DNA from: Labilithrix sp.
GTDB lineage: Bacteria > Myxococcota_A > Polyangia > Polyangiales > Polyangiaceae
Length of the DNA stretch: 64,000 bases
Assembly (NCBI GenBank): GCA_019637155.1
Contig: JAHBWE010000003.1
Coordinates: 434,001 to 498,000 of the forward strand
Direction: 5' to 3'
Below, piece after piece: positions 7,793-15,293 of the stretch (positions within the stretch are counted from its first letter, which is position 1; each line of letters starts with the position of its first letter). Under the pieces are notes generated by a model, which worked only from the letters and a program-made list of their open reading frames with translations, did not search any database and was not told where the DNA came from. The position numbers were made by a program, and so were the translations under genes.

Positions 7793-8370
7793 GGAGAAGT
7801 TCATCGGGCGTGTTCGTGAGCTCGAGGCGCTCGAGGCGCAGTACGGCCGGACGGGCGGTTCCTTCGTTCCGATCTACGGGCGACGGCGGGTTGGGAAGAG
7901 TGAGCTCATCCTCCATTTCATTCGCGACAAGCCGGCGATCTACTTCGTCGGCAAGACCGCGCCAGGCCCGATTCAGGTCCGCGAGTTCCTCGCCGAGGCG
8001 GCGCGCGTCCTCGGCGAGCCGCTCCTCGCCGAGCTCTGCGCGGTGCGGCGACCAAAGAGCGGGACGCAAGAGCGGATCGTCGAGGACGAAACGCACCTTC
8101 GAGGTGGGCGAGTATTGGGACAAACGCGTGCAGATCGACGTCGTCGGCGCGCGGGACGACGGGTGGATCGACGTCGCCGAGTGCAAGTGGGGCGCCGTGC
8201 GATCGCCGGCGGCCGTCGTCGCGGAGCTCGAGGCGAAGGTCGCGCTCTTCCCGAACCCACGCGGCCGCACCATCGCGCGGCACGTGTTCGTCCGGGAGCT
8301 GCCAGCCGCCCGCGTGCGACGCGACGGCGCGATCCGCTGGCACTCGTTGACGGACCTCGCGCGGGAATGA
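7746..8370 (+). pseudogene. Broken ATPase_2/DUF234-type P-loop ATPase gene
   Basis: The N-terminal part (about 7794-8040) reads as the start of an archaeal-type AAA ATPase: FIGRVRELEALEA, Walker A region GRRRVGKSELI and IYFVGKTAPGP. From about 8090 the homologous sequence continues only in another frame: FEVGEYWDKRVQIDVV, VAECKWGAVRS and the end WHSLTDLARE. This matches the C-terminal DUF234/nuclease-like part of the same family. Full proteins of this type are about 450-480 residues, but only about 200 codons remain and Walker B is missing. A large internal deletion with frame change has inactivated it. The reverse strand at about 8043-8100 reads FVLDDPLLR, like the mid-protein motif of this family, so a small inversion is possible. 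Confidence 0.72.
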
Positions 8371-8416
8371 ATCGCTCCGAACGCGCCGGCCGGACTCCCG
8401 CTCGCCATCGCATATC

Positions 8417-8453
8417 GACAAGTTACGACTTGCCAAGTCGAGACTTGGCAAGT
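8417..8453. repeat. Second copy of the 15-bp palindromic repeat array
   Basis: It contains ACTTGCCAAGT (8428-8438) and ACTTGGCAAGT (8443-8453) with spacer CGAG, preceded by a half-copy ACAAGT and spacer TACG. Unit and 15-bp spacing are the same as at 7711-7792. The central base differs in one copy (C instead of G), i.e. the unit is inverted. The two arrays bracket the broken ATPase gene. Confidence 0.85.
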
Positions 8454-8742
8454 CGACGACGCTCCGCGGCGGCGCATCTCCGCGAGCGCCTCGACGCCGG
8501 GACACTCTCGGCGTCGCGGCGGCCGAAGAACGCACTACCTGCTGGCTTGTCTCCGGCCCCCGAGAAGAGCGTGCGGCCAGTGCGGTCATCGGGACATGAT
8601 CGAGCGCCACCGGAACGCCTGGCGACCGTGCGACGAGCGCCGTCTTCCGTGCAGCCTCGCTATCGGACCTGCTCGGGAGCAGCCGGCCGGTGCCCAAGCC
8701 CGTGCCCAAAGGGCATCAGAACCTGTCACTTGCCGGCGTTTT
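8454..8742. other. Non-coding stretch between repeat array and tRNA
   Basis: About 290 bp without a credible gene. Open frames exist on both strands, but they have Arg/Ser/Pro-rich translations typical of out-of-frame GC-rich DNA and no start signals. It probably belongs to the same decayed island as the ATPase remnant. Confidence 0.5.
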
Positions 8743-8817
8743 TGGTGGGCGCGGAGGGACTTGAACCCCCGACTTCAACCGTGTGAAGGTCGCACTCTAC
8801 CGCTGAGTTACGCGCCC
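8743..8817 (-). tRNA. tRNA-Val (anticodon CAC), CCA encoded
   Basis: On the minus strand the sequence folds into a full cloverleaf: a 7-bp acceptor stem GGGCGCG/CGCGCCC, D-arm ACTC...GAGT, anticodon stem CGACC/GGTTG with loop TTCACAC (anticodon CAC at 8785-8783), and T-arm GGGGG-TTCAAGT-CCCTC. The 3' CCA is encoded (8743-8745). The identity is Val(GUG). The 3' end faces the repeat/pseudogene island, a common insertion position for integrative elements. Confidence 0.95.
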
Positions 8818-8863
8818 GGTAGAACGAAGACGTGATAGCGCACGCTCTTCGTGCTTTCAACTC

Positions 8864-10216
8864 TCATCGGCTGGCGACCAGGACGACGTTTCTCGTCGCT
8901 GCGGCGGAGAGCGTGTCGGCCGCGTCGAGGACGGGGACGAGGCGAACATCCGCGAGCTCGGCGCGGAACGTGCGCTCGAGCGCGCGGACCGGGCTCGCGC
9001 GGTGGAGGGGACCGATCGCGTTCATCGCGACCGCGCCGCCGGGGCGGAGGACGCGGCCGAGGTCGCGGACGAAGCTCCGTGTCGCGAGCGCGGGCGGGAT
9101 GTCGAGGTCTTCGGCGAAAACGTCGACGACGATCACGTCCCACGTCCGCGCGGCGGCGCGGGCGACGAAGGCTGCGGCGTCGTCGACGTGGACGCGGACG
9201 TTCGGGATGCGACGGAGACCGAACCAGTCCGACGCGAGGGACACGACGCGTGGATCGATCTCCACGACGTCGAGCGCGATGCCGGGGTACCGCTCCGCGA
9301 ACTGCCGCACCGCCACCGCGCCGCCGCAGCCGAGGAAGAGCGCGCGGCGCCGATGGCGCGCCCGCGCAGCCGCGAGATGAAAGAGGTCGACGTAGAACCA
9401 TCCCGACCGCGAAGGCTCCACGAGCGACGCGCGCGTCCACACGAAGTCGTCCGCCACCATCTCACGCATCCCGTCACGATCCCGAACGCGCGGCCCGGCG
9501 CCGCGGGGAGACGCCGGCGCGCCGCCACGCACCCCGTCGCGGTCGCGAATGCGTGACCCGGCGCCGACCAGCAGCTCAGGCGGACCGGGATGCACGCGTG
9601 GCCCGGCGCCGACCAGCAGCTCAGGCGGACCGAGATGCACGCGTGACCCGGCGCCGACCAGCAGCTCAGGCGGGCCAGGATTCACGCGCGGCCCGGGGCC
9701 GACGAGCGGCTCCGGGGCGGGGCGCGGGAGCGGGTCCGTCAGGATCGGGGCGTGGTAGGAGGCGCGGCCGAGCGCGATGGACGGGAGCGCCCTCGCGACG
9801 AGGTCGACGTCGCGGGTGGCGAACGTGTGGCCGGTGCGGCCGAGCATGACGAGGCCGAGGGGGCGGCCGCGAAGGAGCAGCCACGCGAGGAGCGTGTGGC
9901 GGCCGCCGAGCGGGGCCGCGAAGTCGCGGTGGTAGGCGGTCCGGCGAACGTGCTCGAGACCGAAGACCTCCGTGTCGACCACGACGCCGCGGCCCGCGCG
10001 CGCGATCTCCTTCAGCGGCGCGAGCTCGTCCGCGTAGCGCTGCGTCGCGATCGCGTCGTCGAGCGCGGCGGCGTCGAGGCCGGACGTCGTCGGCGGGCCG
10101 CCCGCGATCGTCGCGAAGAACGCGACGTCGCAGCCCACCGCCGCGTCGAGCGCGGAGAGCACGGCGTGCTCGTAGGAGACGGCGTCCGGACAGGCCTCGG
10201 CGAGCGCGCGGAGCAT
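8864..10216 (-). CDS. GAF-like domain plus spermidine-synthase-like methyltransferase fusion
   Basis: The 450-residue protein has an N-terminal GAF-like region (about 1-165; CDVAFFATIAGGPPTTSG, GRPLGLVMLGRTG), a Pro/Gly-rich repetitive linker (about 168-250) and a C-terminal Rossmann methyltransferase/aminopropyltransferase domain. The last domain shows 'ALFLGCGGAVAVRQF' (SAM-binding Gly motif), 'LDVVEIDPRVVSLA' (acidic ribose-binding residue), 'WDVIVVDVF' and 'GRVLRPGGAVAMN'. It resembles spermidine-synthase-fold proteins, but the amine substrate site cannot be judged. The linker is encoded by a 45-bp tandem repeat. The ATG at 10216 is the first good start after the upstream gene's stop at 10258, so the two genes are probably co-transcribed. 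Confidence 0.68.
   Translation of the reverse strand: MLRALAEACPDAVSYEHAVLSALDAAVGCDVAFFATIAGGPPTTSGLDAAALDDAIATQRYADELAPLKEIARAGRGVVVDTEVFGLEHVRRTAYHRDFAAPLGGRHTLLAWLLLRGRPLGLVMLGRTGHTFATRDVDLVARALPSIALGRASYHAPILTDPLPRPAPEPLVGPGPRVNPGPPELLVGAGSRVHLGPPELLVGAGPRVHPGPPELLVGAGSRIRDRDGVRGGAPASPRGAGPRVRDRDGMREMVADDFVWTRASLVEPSRSGWFYVDLFHLAAARARHRRRALFLGCGGAVAVRQFAERYPGIALDVVEIDPRVVSLASDWFGLRRIPNVRVHVDDAAAFVARAAARTWDVIVVDVFAEDLDIPPALATRSFVRDLGRVLRPGGAVAMNAIGPLHRASPVRALERTFRAELADVRLVPVLDAADTLSAAATRNVVLVASR
9549..9720. repeat. 45-bp minisatellite inside the methyltransferase linker
   Basis: The phrase GCGCCGACCAGCAGCTCAGG recurs at 9561, 9606 and 9651 (exact 45-bp period), with a diverged fourth copy near 9696. 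In protein it encodes 15-residue units of the type GPPELLVGAGSRVHL. The unit length is a multiple of three, so copy changes would lengthen or shorten the linker without breaking the protein. Confidence 0.9.
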
Positions 10217-10257
10217 GGGCGCTCCGACACCTCCGCGGCGGCGGAGTTCCGCGACGC

Positions 10258-11151
10258 TCAGAGATCGATCGTCACCGGGCAGTGGTCCGAGACGTTCGTG
10301 AAGTCGGGAGGATCGGTCGCGGTCGCACGGCAGCGGAGGTCGGCGCAGAAGCCGTGGACCTTCACCGAGCCGCGGCGCACGAGGCGCGGCGTCGCGACGA
10401 CGTGATCGAGGAGGCTCGGCGTGAGCGGCGCCCCGCGCTTCGGGCGCCAATACTCCGTGCACTTTGCATCCGTCGTCAGCACGTCGAGGTCCGCCTTCTT
10501 CGCCTCGTCGAGGATGAAGGTGCGCTCGCCCTCGTCGTCGTCGAGGAAGCCGGTGCTGTTCGCGTCGCCGAGGATCGCGACCGGCGACTCCTCGCCGAGC
10601 TTCGCCGCGATGACGTGCGCCTTCCGCCACTGCTCGCGGCGCTTCGCGACCTGATCGCCGCCCATCACGAAGTGGACGGTGAGGAGCTGGAACGGCGCGC
10701 GCCCGTCGCGCCGTTCCAGCTTCGCCGCGAGGCCGGAGCGCTCCGTTCCGCAGCGCCCTCCCGGCTCCGGCGCGAGCTCGGGGTACTCCGTCGTCGAGAT
10801 CAACGTGACGCGCGCGGCGTCGTAGAGGTAGCCGACGCGCATCTCGCTGCGTCCGCCGCACTGCGAGACGGCGTGCACGAAGCGCCGCCCCGTCCGCACC
10901 TCGAGCCGCTTCGCGAGATCGGCGGCGGCGCCGACCCTCATGACCTCCTGCAGCGCGAGGACGTCGGAGCCGGTCGACGCGACGAGCTCCGCGAGGCGAT
11001 CCATGTTCGTCGGCGCCTTGCCGAGCTCGCGGACGTTGAAGGTGCCCACCCGGAGCGGGCGCTCGAAGCAGCCGCCGCCGCGGAGGACGAGCGACGAGAC
11101 GATCCCGAGCGCCACGACGGCGGCGACACGCGGCAAGAGCGGGTTCCTCAT
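10258..11151 (-). CDS. Endonuclease/exonuclease/phosphatase (EEP) family exported protein
   Basis: The 297-residue protein has an N-terminal membrane/signal segment (about 6-24) and a DNase I-like EEP fold: RVGTFNVREL (metal-site Asn), DVLALQEV (metal-ligand Glu), LLTVHFVMG, AILGDANSTG (Asp/Asn pair), SLLDHVV and a C-terminal NVSDHCPV (catalytic Asp-His). All core residues are present, so phosphodiesterase activity (nucleic acid, phosphoinositide or similar) is expected. The N-terminus suggests secretion or membrane anchoring. It lies upstream of the GAF/methyltransferase gene on the same strand with a 41-bp gap. Confidence 0.85.
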   Translation of the reverse strand: MRNPLLPRVAAVVALGIVSSLVLRGGGCFERPLRVGTFNVRELGKAPTNMDRLAELVASTGSDVLALQEVMRVGAAADLAKRLEVRTGRRFVHAVSQCGGRSEMRVGYLYDAARVTLISTTEYPELAPEPGGRCGTERSGLAAKLERRDGRAPFQLLTVHFVMGGDQVAKRREQWRKAHVIAAKLGEESPVAILGDANSTGFLDDDEGERTFILDEAKKADLDVLTTDAKCTEYWRPKRGAPLTPSLLDHVVATPRLVRRGSVKVHGFCADLRCRATATDPPDFTNVSDHCPVTIDL

Positions 11152-11184
11152 GCGCGCCCCGAAGAGTAGCGCTACGAAGGAGAG

Positions 11185-11496
11185 GTGGCGCGTCCCCCGA
11201 CGATGAAGGAGCTGAAGGAGCAAGCCGCCGCTCCCCTCCCCTGCCCGCTCTGCGAGCGGCCGAACTACAACCCATCGGACCACCACCTCGTGCCGAAGTC
11301 GCGCGGGGGCAAGGTGACCGAGACGATCTGCCGCGACTGCCACTCCGCGATCCACGCCACCTTCACGAACAAGGAGCTCGAGCGCGAGTACGCCACGATC
11401 GAGGCGCTCCTCTCCCACCCCGGCCTCGCCACGCAGATCCGCTTCATCGGGAAGCAGGACGGCAAGGTCCGCACCCGCGCGACGAAGAAGCGCTGA
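11185..11496 (+). CDS. Small HNH-type zinc nuclease-like protein
   Basis: The 103-residue protein has a zinc-knuckle pair CPLC and CRDC around SDHHLVPKSRGG, ending in HSAIHATF, the pattern of HNH endonuclease domains with central His residues and a C-terminal His. The rest is a short basic/helical tail (KVRTRATKKR). The GTG at 11185 was taken as start. AAGGAG is only 2 bases upstream, so the ATG at 11203, which has no clear Shine-Dalgarno, remains an alternative. It is a single gene between two leftward genes. Related small HNH proteins occur widely in bacteria, usually of unknown role. Confidence 0.75.
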   Translation: MARPPTMKELKEQAAAPLPCPLCERPNYNPSDHHLVPKSRGGKVTETICRDCHSAIHATFTNKELEREYATIEALLSHPGLATQIRFIGKQDGKVRTRATKKR

Positions 11497-11498
11497 CC

Positions 11499-13151
11499 CT
11501 AACGCATCTGCCCGAGCGTGCGGACGAACACGTAGACGATGATCGCGACGCCGAGGAGGCCGCCGCCGGTCACGACGAGCGCGCCCTTCGGGCCGACCGC
11601 GATCGTGGCGTAAGCGAGGCTCACGCCGGTCACGAGCGCGACCGCGAAGACGAAGGCGTGGAGCGGCGTGATCCCGCGATCGGCGCGGCGGCGCGCGGCG
11701 TCGACCGCCTCGAGGAACATGCGCGTGAGGAACACGAACGCCGTCATCGCGAAGTAGCCGCCGCCGTACTCGGGGTGCGAGAGCAAGAAGTCGTAGGCGC
11801 CGTGGATGCCGACGATGAAGAGCGACGTCCGCGTGAAGGCGGGCGCGTACTTCTCGCGATCGGACACGAAGTCGTCGAGCGCGGACGCGAGCGTGCCCGT
11901 CATCGCCATGTGGAAGAAGTTCGCGGTGAGGAAGCGACCGAGCCCGGTCTGGAGGTCGCCCTGCGCGAGGTAGCCGAGGTTCTCCTCCGCCGCGAAGCCG
12001 AGGCCGACCATCGCCCCGCAGACGAGGACGTCGAGCTTGTCCCCCTTCTTCCGCAAGATCGGGAGCAGCGGCAGGAAGAGGAGGAGCTTCGACGCCTCCT
12101 CGCGGAGGCCGACCCCGAAGATGAAGAAGAGGAGGTCGCGCGTCGCGTCCCCCGTCTCGACGATGTGGAACTTCGCCTCCTCGACCGCGATCAGGAGCAC
12201 GGTGGGGACGACGCTCGCGACGCCGAGCACGAACGCGAGGAGGTACATCGGGAGGCGAAACGCGGGGCGCTGCCCGAGCTTGCCGAGGCGCGCGCAGAAG
12301 AAGAACCAGCCGAGCGCCGTGACCGCGCTCATCGCGAAGCCGGTCCCGACGAAGCGCGGCGCCCAGAGCGCGGGCAGCCAGCGCATCGCCGCCTTCCAGT
12401 CGCGATCGTGGACCGCGAGCCGGTACTTCGGATGCGGCCCCGCCGCCGCCGCGACGCGCGGATCGGTGAGCCGATCGCGCAAGGTCTCCCAGTCCTCCGT
12501 CTGGATGCGGATCTCGAGCGCCAGATCGACGTCCTCGCTCCGCTCCGGGAACGCGAGCCCCTCGCGCTCGAGGTGCCGCGCCGCCTCCTCGAGCTTCCCC
12601 TGATGACGCAGCTCGCGCGCGAGGAGGCGGTTCGCGTACGGCACCGGCGGCTCGCGCTTCGCGCCTTCTTCGATCTGCGTCGCGAGCTCGGGCGGCACCT
12701 GCCCGAGCGGCACCGCGCGCGCGTACTGGCCGATGACGCGCACGTCGGGCGGCAGCTCGTCGATCGCGCGGTCCACCTCCTCCTCGTCGAGCGGCGTCTC
12801 CGGGTTCTTGATCCCGCTCCCGACCGGCGAGCTCTCGTCCCTCTTCTCCGCGAGGCGGGCGAAGACCTTCGCGTACTGATGCGCGTCGAGGAACGCGAGC
12901 ACCAGCTCCGGCGTCGGCCGCTCGCGGAGGAGATCGCGGTAGGCGCGCTCGGCCTGGGCGGGCTTGCCGCTCCGAAGGAGCGCCTCCGCCTTCTGCTCCG
13001 CGGTCCGCGGGCGGCTCGTCGCGGTGATGAGCGCGAGCGCGAGGAGGAACGACGCGAGGACCACGAAGAGCCCCGGCACCACGAGCCGCGGCTCGTTGTA
13101 GTCCGTGAACAGGTAGCGGCGGAGGCCCAAGGTCCGCCCACATCTTCGCAC
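11499..13151 (-). CDS. PrsW-like intramembrane metalloprotease with long N-terminal helical domain
   Basis: The protein (about 550 residues from GTG 13151; TTG 13130 is an alternative start) has one TM near its start (about 25-50) and a roughly 200-residue soluble TPR-like helical region (KAEALLRSGKPAQAERAY). A C-terminal polytopic domain with about eight TM helices follows. That domain has the PrsW family motifs EEASK, AAEEN and an 'IHGAYDF' His, which form the proposed metal site. PrsW proteases cleave membrane proteins such as anti-sigma factors; the target here is unknown. The N-terminal extension is larger than in simple PrsW proteins. It is divergent from the Cys-rich lipoprotein gene. 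Confidence 0.8.
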   Translation of the reverse strand: MRRCGRTLGLRRYLFTDYNEPRLVVPGLFVVLASFLLALALITATSRPRTAEQKAEALLRSGKPAQAERAYRDLLRERPTPELVLAFLDAHQYAKVFARLAEKRDESSPVGSGIKNPETPLDEEEVDRAIDELPPDVRVIGQYARAVPLGQVPPELATQIEEGAKREPPVPYANRLLARELRHQGKLEEAARHLEREGLAFPERSEDVDLALEIRIQTEDWETLRDRLTDPRVAAAAGPHPKYRLAVHDRDWKAAMRWLPALWAPRFVGTGFAMSAVTALGWFFFCARLGKLGQRPAFRLPMYLLAFVLGVASVVPTVLLIAVEEAKFHIVETGDATRDLLFFIFGVGLREEASKLLLFLPLLPILRKKGDKLDVLVCGAMVGLGFAAEENLGYLAQGDLQTGLGRFLTANFFHMAMTGTLASALDDFVSDREKYAPAFTRTSLFIVGIHGAYDFLLSHPEYGGGYFAMTAFVFLTRMFLEAVDAARRRADRGITPLHAFVFAVALVTGVSLAYATIAVGPKGALVVTGGGLLGVAIIVYVFVRTLGQMR

Positions 13152-13369
13152 GAGCCGACGATGACACGTCGGTGAACTCGCGCGCGGCCGGCTGGCTCGA
13201 GCGTTGGCACGGACGCAACGTGACCGCGCGAATGAAGTCCCGACTCCACAAGCTATGCGTCCGCTCGACGCTCGCGCTCCGGCAGCGAGCATGAACCCGA
13301 GGTGGAGGCACGCCAGCCGCGGAATCTAGCGGTCGCGACGTAGCCGCAGTTCGGCTAGGGTGCCGCCGC
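13152..13369. other. Divergent intergenic region
   Basis: This 218-bp gap lies between the PrsW-like gene and the Cys-rich lipoprotein gene, which point away from each other, so it should hold both promoters. I could not pick out convincing -35/-10 or -24/-12 boxes. Confidence 0.4.
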
Positions 13370-14278
13370 ATGAAGCTCGGCAGCGCTGCTTTCGCCCTCC
13401 TCCTCGGGTTCGGAGTCACCACCGTCGTCGCGTGCAGTGACAGCGAAGAGGAGGCGCGGCAGGCAGCGGCCAAGGCCGAGGCGGACGAGCAAGACGCCTT
13501 CCTCGATCGCTACTGCCAGATCATCCTGCCGTGCTGCAACACGATCCTCCTCACCGACAAGAACGACGTCGCCGGGTGCAAGACGCGCCTCCGCGCGCTC
13601 GACCCGGTCACGGTCGCGAGCAAGGAAGGGCGCACCGCCTGCATCACCGAGGTGCTGGCCGCGAACCCGTCGCCGAAGTTCTGTCCCGACTTCGCCCACG
13701 CGAAGACCCCCGCCTGCCCCGACGCGAGCCGCAAGGAGCTCGTGGGGACGAAGGCGCTCGGCGAGGTCTGCGCGACGAACGCCGAGTGCGCACCCGACTT
13801 CAGCGGCATCGTCCGCTGCAACGGCGTCTGCCAGGTCCGCAAGCGCGGCGCCGCGGGCGACGGCCCGTGCGACACCACGATCGACGGCGACGTCACGATC
13901 ACCTCCGCGAACGAGGCCACCGGGCCCACCGTGTACACGTGTTACCTCGCGGCCGACGGCCTCCAGTGCAACCCCGAGACGAACAGCTGCGAGGAGCCGA
14001 CCGGGGATCGGAAGGAGTGCAGCCAGAGCGGCGAGTGCCTGAAGACGCACTTCTGCGCGGAGGACGAGAAGCGCTGCTTCACGCGCCTCGGCGTCGATCA
14101 GAAGTGCGATATCGACGCGGAGTGCAAGGGCCGCTGCGTCGACGGCTTCTGCACCGACACGGTGCAGGCGAACGAGGAGTGCACCGACACGCGCCAGTGC
14201 GCGGACGGCCTCGTCTGCGAGACCGGGATCTGCACCGAGCCCGGCCCCGACGCCCGCCTCGCCGCGTCCTGCCAGTAG
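13370..14278 (+). CDS. Cys-rich secreted lipoprotein (Dickkopf-like Cys pattern)
   Basis: The 302-residue protein has a signal peptide with lipobox TTVVAC (Cys 22) and about 30 Cys residues. The C-terminal half repeats short units of the type 'G-x-x-C-x-x-x-x-x-C-x-x-G-x-x-C' (GEVCATNAECAP, KECSQSGECLK, QKCDIDAECKG, EECTDTRQCADG). This layout is typical of a large myxobacterial family of extracellular or surface lipoproteins stabilised by disulphides. No catalytic motif is seen. The stop TAG overlaps the GTG start of the downstream RNA methylase gene by one base, so the two are translationally coupled, although their functions look unrelated. Confidence 0.75.
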   Translation: MKLGSAAFALLLGFGVTTVVACSDSEEEARQAAAKAEADEQDAFLDRYCQIILPCCNTILLTDKNDVAGCKTRLRALDPVTVASKEGRTACITEVLAANPSPKFCPDFAHAKTPACPDASRKELVGTKALGEVCATNAECAPDFSGIVRCNGVCQVRKRGAAGDGPCDTTIDGDVTITSANEATGPTVYTCYLAADGLQCNPETNSCEEPTGDRKECSQSGECLKTHFCAEDEKRCFTRLGVDQKCDIDAECKGRCVDGFCTDTVQANEECTDTRQCADGLVCETGICTEPGPDARLAASCQ

Positions 14279-15072
14279 TGCCCGCGCGCCGCGTCGCGAT
14301 CGACGATCCGGCCGCGCCCGCGCTCGAGCCGTACACGAAGGTGCGCGAGCGCGACCTCGTCGGGCGCGAGCGCCTCTTCGTCGCGGAGGGCGAGGTCGTC
14401 GTGCGCGTCCTCGCCGAGCGGAGCCGCCTCCGCGTGCGCTCTCTCCTGATCGAAGAGCGGCGCGTGGACGCGATCGCCGACGTGCTCGCGCGCTTGCACG
14501 ACGACGTCGACGCGTACGTCGTCCCGCAGCGCGTGATGGACGCCGTCGTCGGCTTCTCGATCCATCGCGGCATCCTCGCGCTCGGCGAGCGCGGCGAAGA
14601 GCACGATCCGCGCGCGCTCGTCCGCGACGCCGACGTCGCGGTCGGCCTCGTCGGCCTCACGAACCACGACAACGTCGGCGGCATCTTCCGGAGCGCGGCC
14701 GCGTTCGCGGCGGGCGCGGTGCTCCTCGACGACGCGACCTGCGATCCGCTCTACCGCAAATCGATCCGCGTCTCCGCCGGCGCCGCGCTCCTGGTCCCGT
14801 TCGCGCGCGCGCGGTCGGCGCACGAGCTCGTCGATCTCGTCGCCGACGCCGGCCTCACGCCGATCGCGCTCACGCCGCGCGGCGAAGAGACGATCACGGA
14901 GCTGCCGCGCGGACGCTACGCGCTCCTCCTCGGCACCGAGGGACCGGGCCTCCCCGCCGACGTGCTCGCGCGAACGCGCCGCGTCCGCATCGACATGCCG
15001 GGCAAGCTCGACTCCCTCAACGTCGCCGTCGCGGGCGCGATCGCGCTCCACGCGGTCACCTCGCGACGCTGA
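14278..15072 (+). CDS. TrmH/SpoU-family RNA 2'-O-methyltransferase
   Basis: The 264-residue protein has an N-terminal substrate-binding domain (RLFVAEGEVVVRVL) and a SPOUT knotted methyltransferase domain. Its three family motifs are visible: motif 1 LTNHDNVGGIFRSAAAF, motif 2 ALLLGTEGPGL and motif 3 RIDMPGKLDSLNVAVAGAIA. The catalytic Arg of motif 1 and the SAM-binding knot residues are retained. It should methylate a ribose 2'-OH in tRNA or rRNA; the target nucleotide cannot be deduced. GTG at 14278 is chosen because it overlaps the upstream stop and precedes all domain sequence. Confidence 0.88.
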   Translation: MPARRVAIDDPAAPALEPYTKVRERDLVGRERLFVAEGEVVVRVLAERSRLRVRSLLIEERRVDAIADVLARLHDDVDAYVVPQRVMDAVVGFSIHRGILALGERGEEHDPRALVRDADVAVGLVGLTNHDNVGGIFRSAAAFAAGAVLLDDATCDPLYRKSIRVSAGAALLVPFARARSAHELVDLVADAGLTPIALTPRGEETITELPRGRYALLLGTEGPGLPADVLARTRRVRIDMPGKLDSLNVAVAGAIALHAVTSRR

Positions 15073-15076
15073 GACG

Positions 15077-15094
15077 GTGGGGGAAAAACCCCAC
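15077..15094 (+). terminator. Hairpin after the RNA methylase gene
   Basis: GTGGGG-GAAAAA-CCCCAC forms a 6-bp perfect stem 5 bases after the stop. Only TCCCATTTG follows, so there is no true U-run and this is a weak terminator candidate. Confidence 0.4.
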
Positions 15095-15293
15095 TCCCAT
15101 TTGTATGCATTCTACACGATATGCATGAAACCCCGTCAAAACCAGGGTGCGCGCACGTGGCGCGATGTATGGCGGATGTAGGCGCGACGGCGACGAAGGT
15201 ACGACCAATCGTTCGTGCGTGAGGAAGGAGACGCCATCGCAACACGAAGGAGGTGGGGTGCGCGCTTAGGGTGCGCACCGTCTGGAGGCACTG

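Noticed and set aside
8596..8835. Short plus-strand open frame over the tRNA
   Set aside because: It runs through the tRNA on the opposite strand and has no coding features.
13205..13225. Possible sigma-54 promoter (TGGCACG...)
   Set aside because: The -24-like TGGCAC is present, but the -12 element lacks TTGC at the right spacing.
10258..13473. Single long minus-strand frame joining the EEP phosphodiesterase to upstream DNA
   Set aside because: Only the part up to ATG 11151 looks like protein. Upstream, the frame runs through the HNH gene on the other strand and out of frame through the PrsW gene.
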